Part shown: positions 1-9,286 of the stretch, in pieces
Layout: every line of letters begins with the position of its first letter
Position numbering within the stretch: position 1 is the first letter of the stretch
Source: Marinisporobacter sp.
Lineage (GTDB): Bacteria > Bacillota > Clostridia > Peptostreptococcales > Thermotaleaceae
Length of the DNA stretch: 45,064 nt
Assembly: GCA_025210525.1 (NCBI GenBank)
Contig: JAOARP010000056.1
Coordinates: forward strand, 1-45,064
Direction: 5' to 3'
The notes under the pieces: model-generated
What the model was told of the DNA's origin: nothing
Databases searched by the model: none
What the model saw: the letters and a program-made list of their open reading frames with translations, nothing else
Program-made: the position numbers and the translations under genes

Positions 1-1
1 A

Positions 2-3000
2 GTAAATATTACGCAAGCTACGAGCTTACCAGGAAGTACGAGTATAGAGGTAACAGCAGAAAATGGAGAAGTAAAAAAAACATACACAATAGCATTCACA
101 GTAGCGAAAAATAATAATGCTTATTTACAAGAGCTAAAGGTAAACAATGTAGGGGTTAGTGGATTTAGTCATGACCAATATACCTACGAAAAAGAATTAC
201 CCTATGGAACGACAACAGTACCAACAGTAACAGCAACAGCCCAAGATACAAATACGGCAGTAAATATTACGCAAGCTACGAGCTTACCAGGAAGTACGAG
301 TATAGAGGTAACAGCAGAAAATGGAGAAGTAAAAAAAACATACACAATAGCATTCACAGTAGCGAAAAATAATAATGCTTATTTACAAGAGTTAAAGGTA
401 GATGGTGTAGGAGTTAGTGGATTTAGTCATAACCAATATACGTATGAAAAAGAACTACCTTATGGAACGACAACAGTACCAACAGTAACAGCAAAAGTGC
501 AAGATGCAAATGCAGTAGTGAATATTACGCAAGCAACGAGTTTAACAGGAACTACAAGCATAGAGGTAACAGCAGAAGATGGAGAAGTTACAAAAACATA
601 TACAATAGCATTTACAGTAGCAAAAAATAATAATGCTTATTTACAAGAGTTAAAAGTAGATGGTGTAGAAGTTAGTGGATTTAGTCATGATCAATATACC
701 TATGAAAAAGAACTACCGTATGGAACGACAACAGTACCAACAGTAACAGCAAAAGTGCAAGATGCAAATGCAGTAGTGAATATTACGCAAGCAACGAGTT
801 TACCAGGAACGACAACAATTAAGGTAATAGGAGAAAATGGAGAAAACACAAAAACATACACAATAGAATTTACAGTAGCGAAAAGCAATAATGCTTATTT
901 ACAAGAATTAAAGGTAGATAATATAGCAATTAACGGATTTCGTTATGATAAGTATAATTATGAAAAGATATTGCCTTATGGAAGTACAAAAGTGCCAACT
1001 ATTATAGCAACAGCACAGGATACAAATGCAACGATAAATATAACTTCAGCAACGAGTTTGCCAGGAACAACAAGAATTGAAGTAATAGCAGAAGATGGAA
1101 GTATAAAAAATATATATACGACATATTTTACAGTATTAAAAAATACAAATGCATATTTAAATAATTTAGAGGTGAATAATGAAACTGTTACGGATTTTGT
1201 TTATAATCAGTATACTTATGAAGTAAAGCTTCCTGTTGGAAGTACTAGTATACCAGAGGTAACAGCAACATCACAGGATGAAAATGCGAAGGTGAATATT
1301 ACTCAAGCAACAAGTTTACCAGGAATGGCAAGTATTAAGGTAATAGCTGAAGATGGAGAAATTTTAAATATGTATACAATTTACTTTACTTTGGAGAAAA
1401 GTAATAATGCATATTTAAATGATTTAAGAGTAGATGGAGAAACGGTAAGTGGTTTTGTCTATAATGATTATACTTATGAAGTAGAGCTTCCTTTTGGAAG
1501 TGTAAATGTACCAACGGTAACAGTAACTACACAAGATGAAAATGCAGGAGTAAATATTACGAAAGCTACGAGTTTGCCAGGGACTACAAGTGTTGAGATA
1601 ATAGCTGAAGACGGTAAAGTAGTAAAAACTTATGAAATAAAGTTTACAGCTAAAAAGAAAGAATCAGGACAAGATGATAATTCAAATAATAACAACTCCA
1701 ATAGTAATTCGAGCAGTAGCGATGGTTCCAACAATAGTCAGAGAGAAGAGGCTAAAGTTAGTCCTTTAGAAAAACCAAAAGAAACATTAAAAAAATCTAT
1801 AGAGATTTTAAAAAATACTCAAGAAAATAAAGAAGAGATTATAGAGAATTCTATAAACACACTAAATGATGTTTCTAAGATTATTCAAGAGGTGGATAAT
1901 CCTAAAGAAATTGCAGATGCTGTGACGATTATGATAGAAAATACAGAACAAATTCTTTCAGATCCAGATACAGCATTACAAAAAAGAGAAGAATTAAAAG
2001 AGGCAATAGTTCGATTAGGAGAAAAAGCCATGGAAAAGGCTGGACAAATGCAAGTACCTTCAGAGGCTGTAAAAGTAGAAGGAAATACAGCTAAAGCTAC
2101 AATTTCTTCTCAATGGCTACAAAAACAAATTCAAAACACAGAGAAAAACATCAATAGTATCAAGAATGCATTAAATAATGTAATTGGTGAAGAAGCTGGA
2201 GAAGCGAAAATATCCTTAACTGTCAATATGCCAAAAGATATGAAGAATACTAAAAAAGTAGTTGTAGATTTTCAAAGAGAGATCCTAACACAAATTCAAA
2301 ACAAGAATATAGATCGTATCATATTTAATATGAAATATGTAGGATTTACAGTAGAACCAGATCAGTTTAAAAATGTAAAAGAACAACAAAAGATTACATT
2401 AGAAGAAATGGTTGATAATCAAAATGAGGCATATTTATCAAAAAATATTGAAAAAGTTAAAGATATGCCTATATTAGAAATTAATGCAAAAATTCAAGAT
2501 GAAAAAATCAAAAGCTTTAAAAAACCGATGGAAGTATATTTTAATTTATCGCACTTAGATTTATCTAATTATTCAAAAGAAGAGTTAGAAAGCTTAACTG
2601 CCTATTTATATGATGAAGAGACAAAAGATTGGAAGGCTGTAGGAGGAAAATATGATCCTGCAACAAATCGTATCAATGTGTATCGTATTCACTTAAGTAC
2701 CTATACAGTTATGAAATCTAACAAAACCTTTAGTGATATTAAAAAACATTCCTCTGAAAAGGAAATCAACCTTCTTTTGAAAAAAGGGATATTAGAAGAT
2801 GAAAATGAATTCATGCCAAATAAAGAAGTTTCTAGAGCAGAGTTTATTGGATGGGTTTCTAAGAGTTTTGGATTAGAAGAGAAGGAAATAGATTTACCGT
2901 TTGAAGATGTAGATCCATCAAATCCTAATTATAAAGAGATTGCAGCTGCATTTGATCAAGGCTTGATTCAAGGGAAAAAGGATAATATCTTTGCTCCAAA

Positions 3001-3265
3001 AGCAAATATTACAAAACAAGAAGCTGCGGTAGCGATCACAAATGCCCTTAAGAAATATGAAAAAATCAAGACACCAAAAGATAAGAATCCATACCTTGCC
3101 CAATACAATGACCAAGAAAATATTGCTACATGGTCAAAGGATGCAGTAGCTATAGTTTCTCAGAAAAGATTATCGGACAATAGTGAAAATCAATATAATC
3201 CAAATAAACCGATGACACGTGCAGATGCAGCATTAATGGTATACAATGTAAGAGATCATTTGTAG
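2..3265 (+). CDS. S-layer-anchored protein with tandem cadherin-like beta-sandwich repeats (5' end missing)
   Basis: The frame is open from the left edge, so the gene starts outside the window; 1087 residues are visible. It begins with repeats of about 86 residues of the kind called cadherin-like beta-sandwich domains (each starts NAYLQELKV and includes YTYEKELPYGT, then NITQATSLPGT). A Ser/Asn-rich linker follows (about 1665-1740), then a region rich in helix, and finally three S-layer homology (SLH) segments at the C-terminus (TFSDI..., PFEDVDPSNPNYKEI..., ATWSKDAVAI...). SLH domains in this family bind secondary cell wall polymer, so the protein is probably displayed on the cell surface. 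The repeats may act as a stalk or adhesin; that is inference. A hairpin terminator follows the stop codon. Confidence 0.88.
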   Translation, partial: VNITQATSLPGSTSIEVTAENGEVKKTYTIAFTVAKNNNAYLQELKVNNVGVSGFSHDQYTYEKELPYGTTTVPTVTATAQDTNTAVNITQATSLPGSTSIEVTAENGEVKKTYTIAFTVAKNNNAYLQELKVDGVGVSGFSHNQYTYEKELPYGTTTVPTVTAKVQDANAVVNITQATSLTGTTSIEVTAEDGEVTKTYTIAFTVAKNNNAYLQELKVDGVEVSGFSHDQYTYEKELPYGTTTVPTVTAKVQDANAVVNITQATSLPGTTTIKVIGENGENTKTYTIEFTVAKSNNAYLQELKVDNIAINGFRYDKYNYEKILPYGSTKVPTIIATAQDTNATINITSATSLPGTTRIEVIAEDGSIKNIYTTYFTVLKNTNAYLNNLEVNNETVTDFVYNQYTYEVKLPVGSTSIPEVTATSQDENAKVNITQATSLPGMASIKVIAEDGEILNMYTIYFTLEKSNNAYLNDLRVDGETVSGFVYNDYTYEVELPFGSVNVPTVTVTTQDENAGVNITKATSLPGTTSVEIIAEDGKVVKTYEIKFTAKKKESGQDDNSNNNNSNSNSSSSDGSNNSQREEAKVSPLEKPKETLKKSIEILKNTQENKEEIIENSINTLNDVSKIIQEVDNPKEIADAVTIMIENTEQILSDPDTALQKREELKEAIVRLGEKAMEKAGQMQVPSEAVKVEGNTAKATISSQWLQKQIQNTEKNINSIKNALNNVIGEEAGEAKISLTVNMPKDMKNTKKVVVDFQREILTQIQNKNIDRIIFNMKYVGFTVEPDQFKNVKEQQKITLEEMVDNQNEAYLSKNIEKVKDMPILEINAKIQDEKIKSFKKPMEVYFNLSHLDLSNYSKEELESLTAYLYDEETKDWKAVGGKYDPATNRINVYRIHLSTYTVMKSNKTFSDIKKHSSEKEINLLLKKGILEDENEFMPNKEVSRAEFIGWVSKSFGLEEKEIDLPFEDVDPSNPNYKEIAAAFDQGLIQGKKDNIFAPKANITKQEAAVAITNALKKYEKIKTPKDKNPYLAQYNDQENIATWSKDAVAIVSQKRLSDNSENQYNPNKPMTRADAALMVYNVRDHL
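116..1663 (+). repeat. 258-bp in-frame tandem repeats, six full copies
   Basis: The codons for Asn-Ala-Tyr start at 116, 374, 632, 890, 1148 and 1406, an exact 258-bp (86-codon) period; a further partial copy runs off the left edge. The left copies are almost identical in DNA (bases 1-140 repeat at about 249-400 with hardly a change), while the copies after about 1140 have diverged, with many synonymous and amino-acid changes. This suggests recent expansion or homogenisation at the N-terminal side. Confidence 0.92.
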
Positions 3266-3275
3266 GAGAAACGAT

Positions 3276-3316
3276 AAAAACACACCTTAGGGATTAACCT
3301 AGAAAGGTGTGTTTTT
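3276..3316. terminator. Bidirectional hairpin terminator
   Basis: AAAAACACACCTT (3276-3288) pairs perfectly with AAGGTGTGTTTTT (3304-3316). With an A-run on one side and a T-run on the other it can end both the surface-protein gene and the convergent cyclase gene. Confidence 0.85.
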
Positions 3317-3324
3317 ATTTATGA

Positions 3325-5331
3325 TTAATGATCAGCAATAAAATACATATTTACCATACCTTTTCCCTTTACAGAAACAGGCTCTCTTTTGATAAATGAA
3401 AAATCGTCCTTTGTAAGGGCATAGGCTTGTTCAGAGACATTGATTTTCATAGGCTCACTATTGCTTTCCATACGGGAAGCTGTATTGATTGTATCTCCAA
3501 AAACATCATAAATATATTTTTTGATCCCTACAACACCTCCTACAATATTTCCAGAATGAATACCTATTCGGATTTGCCATTGTATTTGTGAATTTTCATT
3601 TCGTTGATGTAGATAGTTTAATATTTCTATAGAAGCTTGAATCATACTTTGTCCATGTTGCTCATTTTTCTCATGCATACCGCAAATAGCAAGATAGGCA
3701 TCTCCAATAGTTTTAATTCGTTCACAACTATGTTTTTCCATAATATTGTCAAAATGAGTAAATAGATCGTTTAATTCATCAATTAAAAATTTAGGTTCAA
3801 GGGTAGAAGATATTTTTGTAAAGCCAACAATATCAGAGAAATATACAGTGACATTTTCGAAATTTTCAGGTTCTGTTTTACCCGTTTTTTTCAAATCATT
3901 AGCTATTTTAGAAGGCAAAACGTTTAAAAGGAGCTTCTCAGATTTCTTCTTTTCTTTCCAGATGATATATCCTAGAACAGCAACGATGAGTAAAATCAAT
4001 AAAGATACAAGACTAAGTGTTAGCTGTAATCGATATTTAAAGGTATTAATTTTATTTTCTTTAGATAAGAGTTCTATTTTCATCTGTTTCTTTTCTGTTT
4101 CATATTTTGTTTCCATTTCTATGATGTTTTGACGAATATCTTCGTCTTGCAATGTGCTTTTTAAAGCTGAATGCTTTTCATAATATAAAAAAGCATTTTC
4201 ATAATCGCCTAGACTTTTATAGTCAAAAGCAACATTTTCTAATGAAGAGAGAACGCCTTCGCTGTATTGTATTTTTATAGATTTTTCGTAAGCTTTTGTA
4301 TGATAATCTAAAGCTTTTTTTAGTTCATTTAGATAATGATAGATGGTACCTATGTTGTTATAAGAGTTAATAATGCCTTTTTCATCTTCTATTTCTTCAC
4401 GAATACCTAACGATTTTTCATAAAATTGTAGTGCAAAAGGATAATTTTCTGTTAGATCATAAATATAGCCAATATTATTTAAGGTATTTGAAACTTCTTC
4501 TTTATTATCAAGAGAGGTGTATATTTCAAGGGCTTTTGAAATATACGTAAGAGCATTTTCATAATCTTCCATTAATATATATATCTGCCCAATATTATTT
4601 AAGGTAACAGCAGTACCCTTTGAATTACTAATATCTTCAAATATTTTTAATGCTTGCAAATAATAATTGAAAGATTTATTGTAGTAGCCTTGTTGTTGAT
4701 TAATGGATCCAATATTGTTAAGACATGTTGCCATTTCTTCTTTATTTTCTATTTTGGTATTGATTTCTAAAGCTTGTAGGTAATAAGTTAATGCTTCTTC
4801 ATAGGCTCCTTGGGTATCTTTTATAGCACCTATATTATTTAAAGAATGGGCGATGCCTTTTTGATCTTGCATTTTTTCATAGGTATTTAAAGCTTTGGTG
4901 AAATATTCTAATGCTTGATTAAAATCTCCTTGAGTATGATAAATTAAGCCTAAACCGTTATTATTGAGTGCGATCCCTTTTTTATATTGAAAGCTTTCAC
5001 TTAAATTTAGTCCTTGTGAAAAGAAATTAAAGGCAGTATCAAAATCAGACATGCTGTAATAAGCCATAGCTAGATTCGTCAAAGCATTTACCTTTGCATC
5101 TTTTAAATTTAGTTCATCAGCTAAGGATAATGCTCTATTACCATATTCAATAGCTTTGCTTGGAGATTCATCTAAATAAGCTTCTGCAAGTTGATTGAGT
5201 GTCTGGATTTTTTCTGTAGCAGAAGTATTGTCTAGCTTTTCTAAAAGAACATCTATATTTTCATCTGCAAAAACAATGGATGATTGTATAATGAAAATCC
5301 ATAAGAAAAATAAAATAACTTTTTTACCCAT
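3325..5331 (-). CDS. Class III adenylate/guanylate cyclase with exported TPR sensor domain
   Basis: 668 residues. Residues 1-22 look like a signal peptide. About ten tetratricopeptide repeats follow (roughly 35-400, recurring LNNIGxIY and YYxxALxI patterns), then a transmembrane helix (about 440-462) and a class III nucleotidyl cyclase domain (about 485-665). The two metal-binding aspartates are visible in FSDIVGFT and IKTIGDAYLA, and the transition-state Asn/Arg in INTASRM. Lys in KTIGD and Asp in DVFGDTIN fit ATP rather than GTP as substrate, but this is inference. The topology implies an external TPR sensor controlling an internal cyclase. AGGAGG lies 5 bases before the start. It is the last gene of a three-gene operon with an MBL hydrolase and an HD-GYP protein. 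Confidence 0.87.
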   Translation of the reverse strand: MGKKVILFFLWIFIIQSSIVFADENIDVLLEKLDNTSATEKIQTLNQLAEAYLDESPSKAIEYGNRALSLADELNLKDAKVNALTNLAMAYYSMSDFDTAFNFFSQGLNLSESFQYKKGIALNNNGLGLIYHTQGDFNQALEYFTKALNTYEKMQDQKGIAHSLNNIGAIKDTQGAYEEALTYYLQALEINTKIENKEEMATCLNNIGSINQQQGYYNKSFNYYLQALKIFEDISNSKGTAVTLNNIGQIYILMEDYENALTYISKALEIYTSLDNKEEVSNTLNNIGYIYDLTENYPFALQFYEKSLGIREEIEDEKGIINSYNNIGTIYHYLNELKKALDYHTKAYEKSIKIQYSEGVLSSLENVAFDYKSLGDYENAFLYYEKHSALKSTLQDEDIRQNIIEMETKYETEKKQMKIELLSKENKINTFKYRLQLTLSLVSLLILLIVAVLGYIIWKEKKKSEKLLLNVLPSKIANDLKKTGKTEPENFENVTVYFSDIVGFTKISSTLEPKFLIDELNDLFTHFDNIMEKHSCERIKTIGDAYLAICGMHEKNEQHGQSMIQASIEILNYLHQRNENSQIQWQIRIGIHSGNIVGGVVGIKKYIYDVFGDTINTASRMESNSEPMKINVSEQAYALTKDDFSFIKREPVSVKGKGMVNMYFIADH

Positions 5332-5340
5332 AGAAACCTC

Positions 5341-6168
5341 CTATAAATGTAGTTCCATACCCTCTTTAGCAGCAAAGGTATTAGGATATATTTTTTGTGC
5401 TTGTGTTTCAATCGATGCTAATTCTTCATCGTAGCGATAAGTGTCATGATGAAATAAAATTAATTTTTTAGCAGAGGCTTGTTGTGTTAGCTCGATTCCT
5501 TTTTCCCATGTAGAGTGTCCCCAGCCTTTTTTATGAATATATTCTTCTTCTGTAAAGCTTGCATCATAGATGAGAACATCTGTATTTTCAATAAATTGTA
5601 GTATTTGAGGATCTGCTATTTCCTTATGTTCAATGTCTGAAATATAGCAACAGCTTTTTCCTTGAAATTCTATACGAAAGCCTAAAGCATCATCAGGATG
5701 ATTTAGACGAAGGGTTTTAACCACTAAATCATTATCTAAAAAAATGACGTCACCTTGAGAAATTTCATAAAATGAGCAGTCTGCTTTTATTGTATCCCAG
5801 GTAACAGGGAAATAAGGAGGCTTCATAAGGCTTTTAATAACTTGAGAAAAAGGAATATTATTTTTTATTTCTCCATAAATCTTAAATTGGTTTTCTTTTT
5901 CATAGAAGGGTAGAAAAAAAGGAATTCCTTGAACATGATCCCAATGGGTATGAGAGATAAAAATGTGTGCTGAAATGTTCTCTTTTTGCTCCATTAATTT
6001 TTTCCCAAGCTGGCAAAGTCCTGTACCTGCATCTATTATTAGAAGATGCTTTCCAGCATTTATTTGAATACAAGGAGTATTCCCTCCGAATTCTATTGTA
6101 TCTTTACTGATGGAAGGAGTAGACCCTCGAACACCCCAAAATAAAATAGAAAATTCACTATTTACCAT
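5341..6168 (-). CDS. Metallo-beta-lactamase-fold hydrolase (possible cyclic nucleotide phosphodiesterase)
   Basis: 275 residues. Starts with the WGVRGSTP signature and FGGNTPC, followed by IIDAGTG and the metal motif SHTHWDHVQG (HxHxDH); further ligands are likely in YISDIEH, IYDASF and LFHHD. The WGVRGS family resembles class II cyclic-nucleotide phosphodiesterases and RNase Z, but its substrates are mostly unproven. Placement directly between a nucleotide cyclase gene (9-base gap) and an HD-GYP phosphodiesterase gene (14-base gap) makes a role in degrading a cyclic nucleotide plausible; that is inference. The RBS AAGGAGGG lies 7 bases upstream of the start. Confidence 0.82.
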   Translation of the reverse strand: MVNSEFSILFWGVRGSTPSISKDTIEFGGNTPCIQINAGKHLLIIDAGTGLCQLGKKLMEQKENISAHIFISHTHWDHVQGIPFFLPFYEKENQFKIYGEIKNNIPFSQVIKSLMKPPYFPVTWDTIKADCSFYEISQGDVIFLDNDLVVKTLRLNHPDDALGFRIEFQGKSCCYISDIEHKEIADPQILQFIENTDVLIYDASFTEEEYIHKKGWGHSTWEKGIELTQQASAKKLILFHHDTYRYDEELASIETQAQKIYPNTFAAKEGMELHL

Positions 6169-6182
6169 AAATATTCCCTCCT

Positions 6183-7718
6183 TTATATTTTAATTTCATG
6201 TAGTTTATGATCAACGAAAATTTCAAGAAGTTCTTTGTCGATATGATTTTTTTCGGCTTCCTCTGAAAGAATTTTTAAAGTTTTATCTATAGATAAAGCT
6301 GCCTTATAAGGGCGGTCTCTAGCCGTTAAGGCTTCAAAAATATCTACGATAGCTAAAATCTTAGATTGAATAGGGATGTTGTCTTCTGTTAAATGAAAAG
6401 GATATCCATTTCCGTTTAATTTTTCATGATGGTATGCAGCAATATATGGAATGTTCTTCAAATCTTTTCCCCAGGAAATAGATTTTAGTATTTCATAGGT
6501 ATATAAAGGGTGTTTTTCTATAAAAGACCTGTCTAGATTTGTTAGATTTCCTCTTTGAACAGAAAGGTTAATTAATTGATTTTCAGGAATAATCTTTTTC
6601 TTTTTATGATCTATATCTATAAATTCAACTTGTGCAATTTTTTCAAGGTATGCTAATTCTTCTTCTTTTACAAAGCCTTTTGAATTAATAGATGCTAGGA
6701 AATCATAATAATTGTCTATTTGATTGAATAACTCTAATTCTATTTCGGTGATTGTATTATTTATTTTTTTGATAGCTAAATCTTTTTTTAAGTAATAGAA
6801 TTTATATTTGATTATTTCTAATTCATGATCTGATAATTTTTTTGATTTTAGTAAAATAGATTCTTTTACTCCAACCTTACCGATATCGTGTAAAAGTCCA
6901 GCATAATAGATTTCATCTAGCTGTTTATCTGAAAAAGTTGCATCCTTATATTTTCCATAGGTTGTATTGTGAACGGCTTTAGCAAAGTGTAGTGCATATT
7001 TTGCTACTCGAACAGAATGACCAGCAGTAGTGGGATCTCTTTGGTCTATTGTAGTTACCATACTTTCTGTAAAGGTTTTGAATAATTCTTGGATCTCCTC
7101 ATATAATTTTCTACGTTCCAAAACAATTGCTGCGGAAGAAGCAAGGGAAGAAATAATATGAACTTCTTGATTTGAATAGGAAATAACATTTTCAAAAAAG
7201 GATTCTAAACGGGTTAGAATCATATCATAGTTTTTCTTTTTGTTGAGGAGTTGTAAGACACCGATCACTTCACCTTTAAGATTTTTCATAGGGATTACCA
7301 ACATGTTGATAGTTTTGTAATTAATTTTTTTATCAAAGGAGTCATTGTAATGGATTCCTAAAACCTTAGGGATATCATCTACGCTTGTAAAATTATAGAC
7401 TTGTCCTGTAAAAGCACAAAAACCTGCAATGCTGTTTTCGTCAATAGGAAGTAAGAATTCTTTAAAAGGAAAATTCCTTGAATGATTGCGTGCAATTTTG
7501 AATCTTAGGTAATCTTTTTCATCTTTGGTTTCTTTGATATATAAGCTTGCTCCATCGCTATCTGTAATTTTCATACTAACAGTTACAATTTCTTCAAGTA
7601 GTTTATTTGTATCTTTCTGCTTAGCTAAAAATGTTCCGATTTTTGTGAAAAAATCAATTAATTCTTCCTGTTTATGCAGTCTCGCTTCAATTTCATGAGA
7701 TAAAGAATAAGTGCTCAT
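6183..7718 (-). CDS. GAF and HD-GYP domain protein (probable cyclic dinucleotide phosphodiesterase)
   Basis: 511 residues. An N-terminal GAF sensor domain (about 20-200) is followed by an HD-GYP domain with GHSVRVAKYA, LLHDIGKVGV and HHEKLNGNGYP, the metal ligands and GYP signature of c-di-GMP phosphodiesterases. Between the HD and HHE motifs there is extra sequence of about 80 residues not found in ordinary HD-GYP domains. First gene of the minus-strand signalling operon; AAAGGAGG lies 7 bases ahead of the start. The substrate (c-di-GMP or a related dinucleotide) cannot be told from the sequence. Confidence 0.87.
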   Translation of the reverse strand: MSTYSLSHEIEARLHKQEELIDFFTKIGTFLAKQKDTNKLLEEIVTVSMKITDSDGASLYIKETKDEKDYLRFKIARNHSRNFPFKEFLLPIDENSIAGFCAFTGQVYNFTSVDDIPKVLGIHYNDSFDKKINYKTINMLVIPMKNLKGEVIGVLQLLNKKKNYDMILTRLESFFENVISYSNQEVHIISSLASSAAIVLERRKLYEEIQELFKTFTESMVTTIDQRDPTTAGHSVRVAKYALHFAKAVHNTTYGKYKDATFSDKQLDEIYYAGLLHDIGKVGVKESILLKSKKLSDHELEIIKYKFYYLKKDLAIKKINNTITEIELELFNQIDNYYDFLASINSKGFVKEEELAYLEKIAQVEFIDIDHKKKKIIPENQLINLSVQRGNLTNLDRSFIEKHPLYTYEILKSISWGKDLKNIPYIAAYHHEKLNGNGYPFHLTEDNIPIQSKILAIVDIFEALTARDRPYKAALSIDKTLKILSEEAEKNHIDKELLEIFVDHKLHEIKI

Positions 7719-7835
7719 GATAAACCTCCTTTAAAGGAATGTGTGATTGGAATAATTTATATAAATCATCATATTATAATCCTTAAAAAATGTCGAATAA
7801 ATTTATTAAATTTATTAAAAATTTTTTAAGAGTTG

Positions 7836-7850
7836 TGGTATACTTATACC
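7836..7850 (+). promoter_or_regulatory. Extended -10 promoter overlapping a palindrome, upstream of hisD
   Basis: TGGTATACT (7836-7844) fits an extended -10 element (TGn-TATACT) with only a weak -35. GGTATA-CT-TATACC (7837-7850) is a perfect inverted repeat covering it, so a repressor or activator could bind here. The assignment to hisD is inferred from position 34 bases upstream of its start. Confidence 0.45.
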
Positions 7851-7883
7851 AATACTTTATTATGATAAAGAGGTGAAGTGGAA

Positions 7884-9146
7884 ATGATTCAATTAAAGTC
7901 AGCATCTTCTAAAAAAGAGAAAGAAGAAAAAAGCGTACAAAAAAGGGTTTCCGAAATTATAGAAAAGGTCAAAAAAGAAGGAGATAAAGCTCTTAGAGAA
8001 TACAATACATTGTTTGATGGATGTTACAGAGAAAGCTATAAGATTACAGAAGAAGAAATTCAAAAGGCTTATAGAGAAGTCAAACCAAGTACCCTTGCGG
8101 ATTTAAAGTTTGCTGCAAAAAATATTGAAAAATTTGCAAAGCGACAAAAGGGAGTGTTAAGGGATTTAAAGGAAGAGGAAGTATTACCAGGTGTTTTTCT
8201 AGGACATCGAGCTATTCCTATAGAATCTTGTGCAGGATATGTACCAGGAGGGAGATATCCTCTACCTTCATCGGCGCTTATGTCTATTATTCCTGCAAAG
8301 GTAGCAGGGGTGAAAAGAATTGTTACTTGTTCTCCAGCGGTAAAAGGAACAAAAACTATTCATCCAGCAACATTAGTTGCAATGGATTTAGCAGGAGCAA
8401 ATGAAATTTATGCTATGGGAGGCTCTCAAGCTATTGCAGCTTTAGCTTATGGAACAGATCATATTAAGGCTGTAGATATGATTGTAGGACCTGGAAATCA
8501 ATATGTAACAGAAGCAAAAAGACAGGTAAGTGGAAAGGTAGGAATAGATTTTTTAGCAGGGCCTAGTGAAGTTGTAGTTATTGCAGATGAGACCGCTAAC
8601 CCTAAGATTATTGCAGCAGATATTTTAGCCCAATCTGAGCATGATCCACAGGCAAGAGGAATACTCCTTTGTACAGATGAAAAAGTAGGAAGAAAGACGA
8701 TAGAAGAGGTAGATAAATTTCTAAAAGAATTACCTACAAAGGATATTGCAAAGATAGCTTGGGAGAATAATGGAGAAATTATTTTATTGAATACCTTAGA
8801 GGAAGTAATATGTATATCTAATAAATTAGCACCAGAGCATTTAGAAATTCAAGTTAAAAGTCCTGATGATATTGTATCAAAGCTTACAAGCTATGGATCT
8901 TTATTTATTGGAGAAGGAGCAGCAGAAGTATTTGGGGATTATGTGGCAGGAACAAATCATATCTTACCTACTATGGAGGCTGCACGATATACAGGAGGTG
9001 TATGGGTAGGAAGCTTTATGAAAATTGTTACGAATCAAAGGGTAACAAAGGAAGGTTTAAAACAAATTGCTCCTATTGCATCAAGATTAGGAGAGCTAGA
9101 AGGATTGTTTGCTCATAAGCTTGCAGCAGATGTGAGATTAAAATAA
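7884..9146 (+). CDS. hisD: Histidinol dehydrogenase
   Basis: 420 residues. Catalyses the last two oxidations from L-histidinol to L-histidine with NAD and zinc. Conserved motifs: GPSEVVVIADE, AQSEHDPQAR (zinc ligands Gln and His), LAPEHLE (catalytic Glu-His), DYVAGTNHILPT and, at the C-terminus, EGLFAHK (Glu and His). All expected catalytic and zinc residues are present. The ATG at 7884 has GAGGTG 8 bases upstream, better than the GTG at 7878. No other his gene is nearby, so it is either a dispersed his gene or serves oxidation of another amino alcohol or related substrate; the intact catalytic set favours true HisD. Confidence 0.9.
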   Translation: MIQLKSASSKKEKEEKSVQKRVSEIIEKVKKEGDKALREYNTLFDGCYRESYKITEEEIQKAYREVKPSTLADLKFAAKNIEKFAKRQKGVLRDLKEEEVLPGVFLGHRAIPIESCAGYVPGGRYPLPSSALMSIIPAKVAGVKRIVTCSPAVKGTKTIHPATLVAMDLAGANEIYAMGGSQAIAALAYGTDHIKAVDMIVGPGNQYVTEAKRQVSGKVGIDFLAGPSEVVVIADETANPKIIAADILAQSEHDPQARGILLCTDEKVGRKTIEEVDKFLKELPTKDIAKIAWENNGEIILLNTLEEVICISNKLAPEHLEIQVKSPDDIVSKLTSYGSLFIGEGAAEVFGDYVAGTNHILPTMEAARYTGGVWVGSFMKIVTNQRVTKEGLKQIAPIASRLGELEGLFAHKLAADVRLK

Positions 9147-9209
9147 ATAAGAATCTCAAGAGTAGATAAAATGTTGATAAAAAATTTGTAGAAAAAGTAA
9201 AAAATAGGT

Positions 9210-9238
9210 TTGTATTCTATTATCAACAGGAGTATAAT
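9210..9238 (+). promoter_or_regulatory. Sigma-A-type promoter for the SulP gene
   Basis: TTGTAT (9210-9215), 17-base spacer, TATAAT (9233-9238), 48 bases before the SulP start codon. Confidence 0.65.
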
Positions 9239-9286
9239 GATACACGGTTTTATATGACATTTTATCTACTAAGGAGAGAAAAATAA

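Noticed and set aside
2-1663. CRISPR-like or non-coding tandem array
   Set aside because: The 258-bp repeats are in one open frame and code for beta-sandwich domains; there are no short repeats with unique spacers.
3848-4132. Open plus-strand frame opposite the cyclase
   Set aside because: No RBS and unnatural composition; the minus-strand frame has clear domains.
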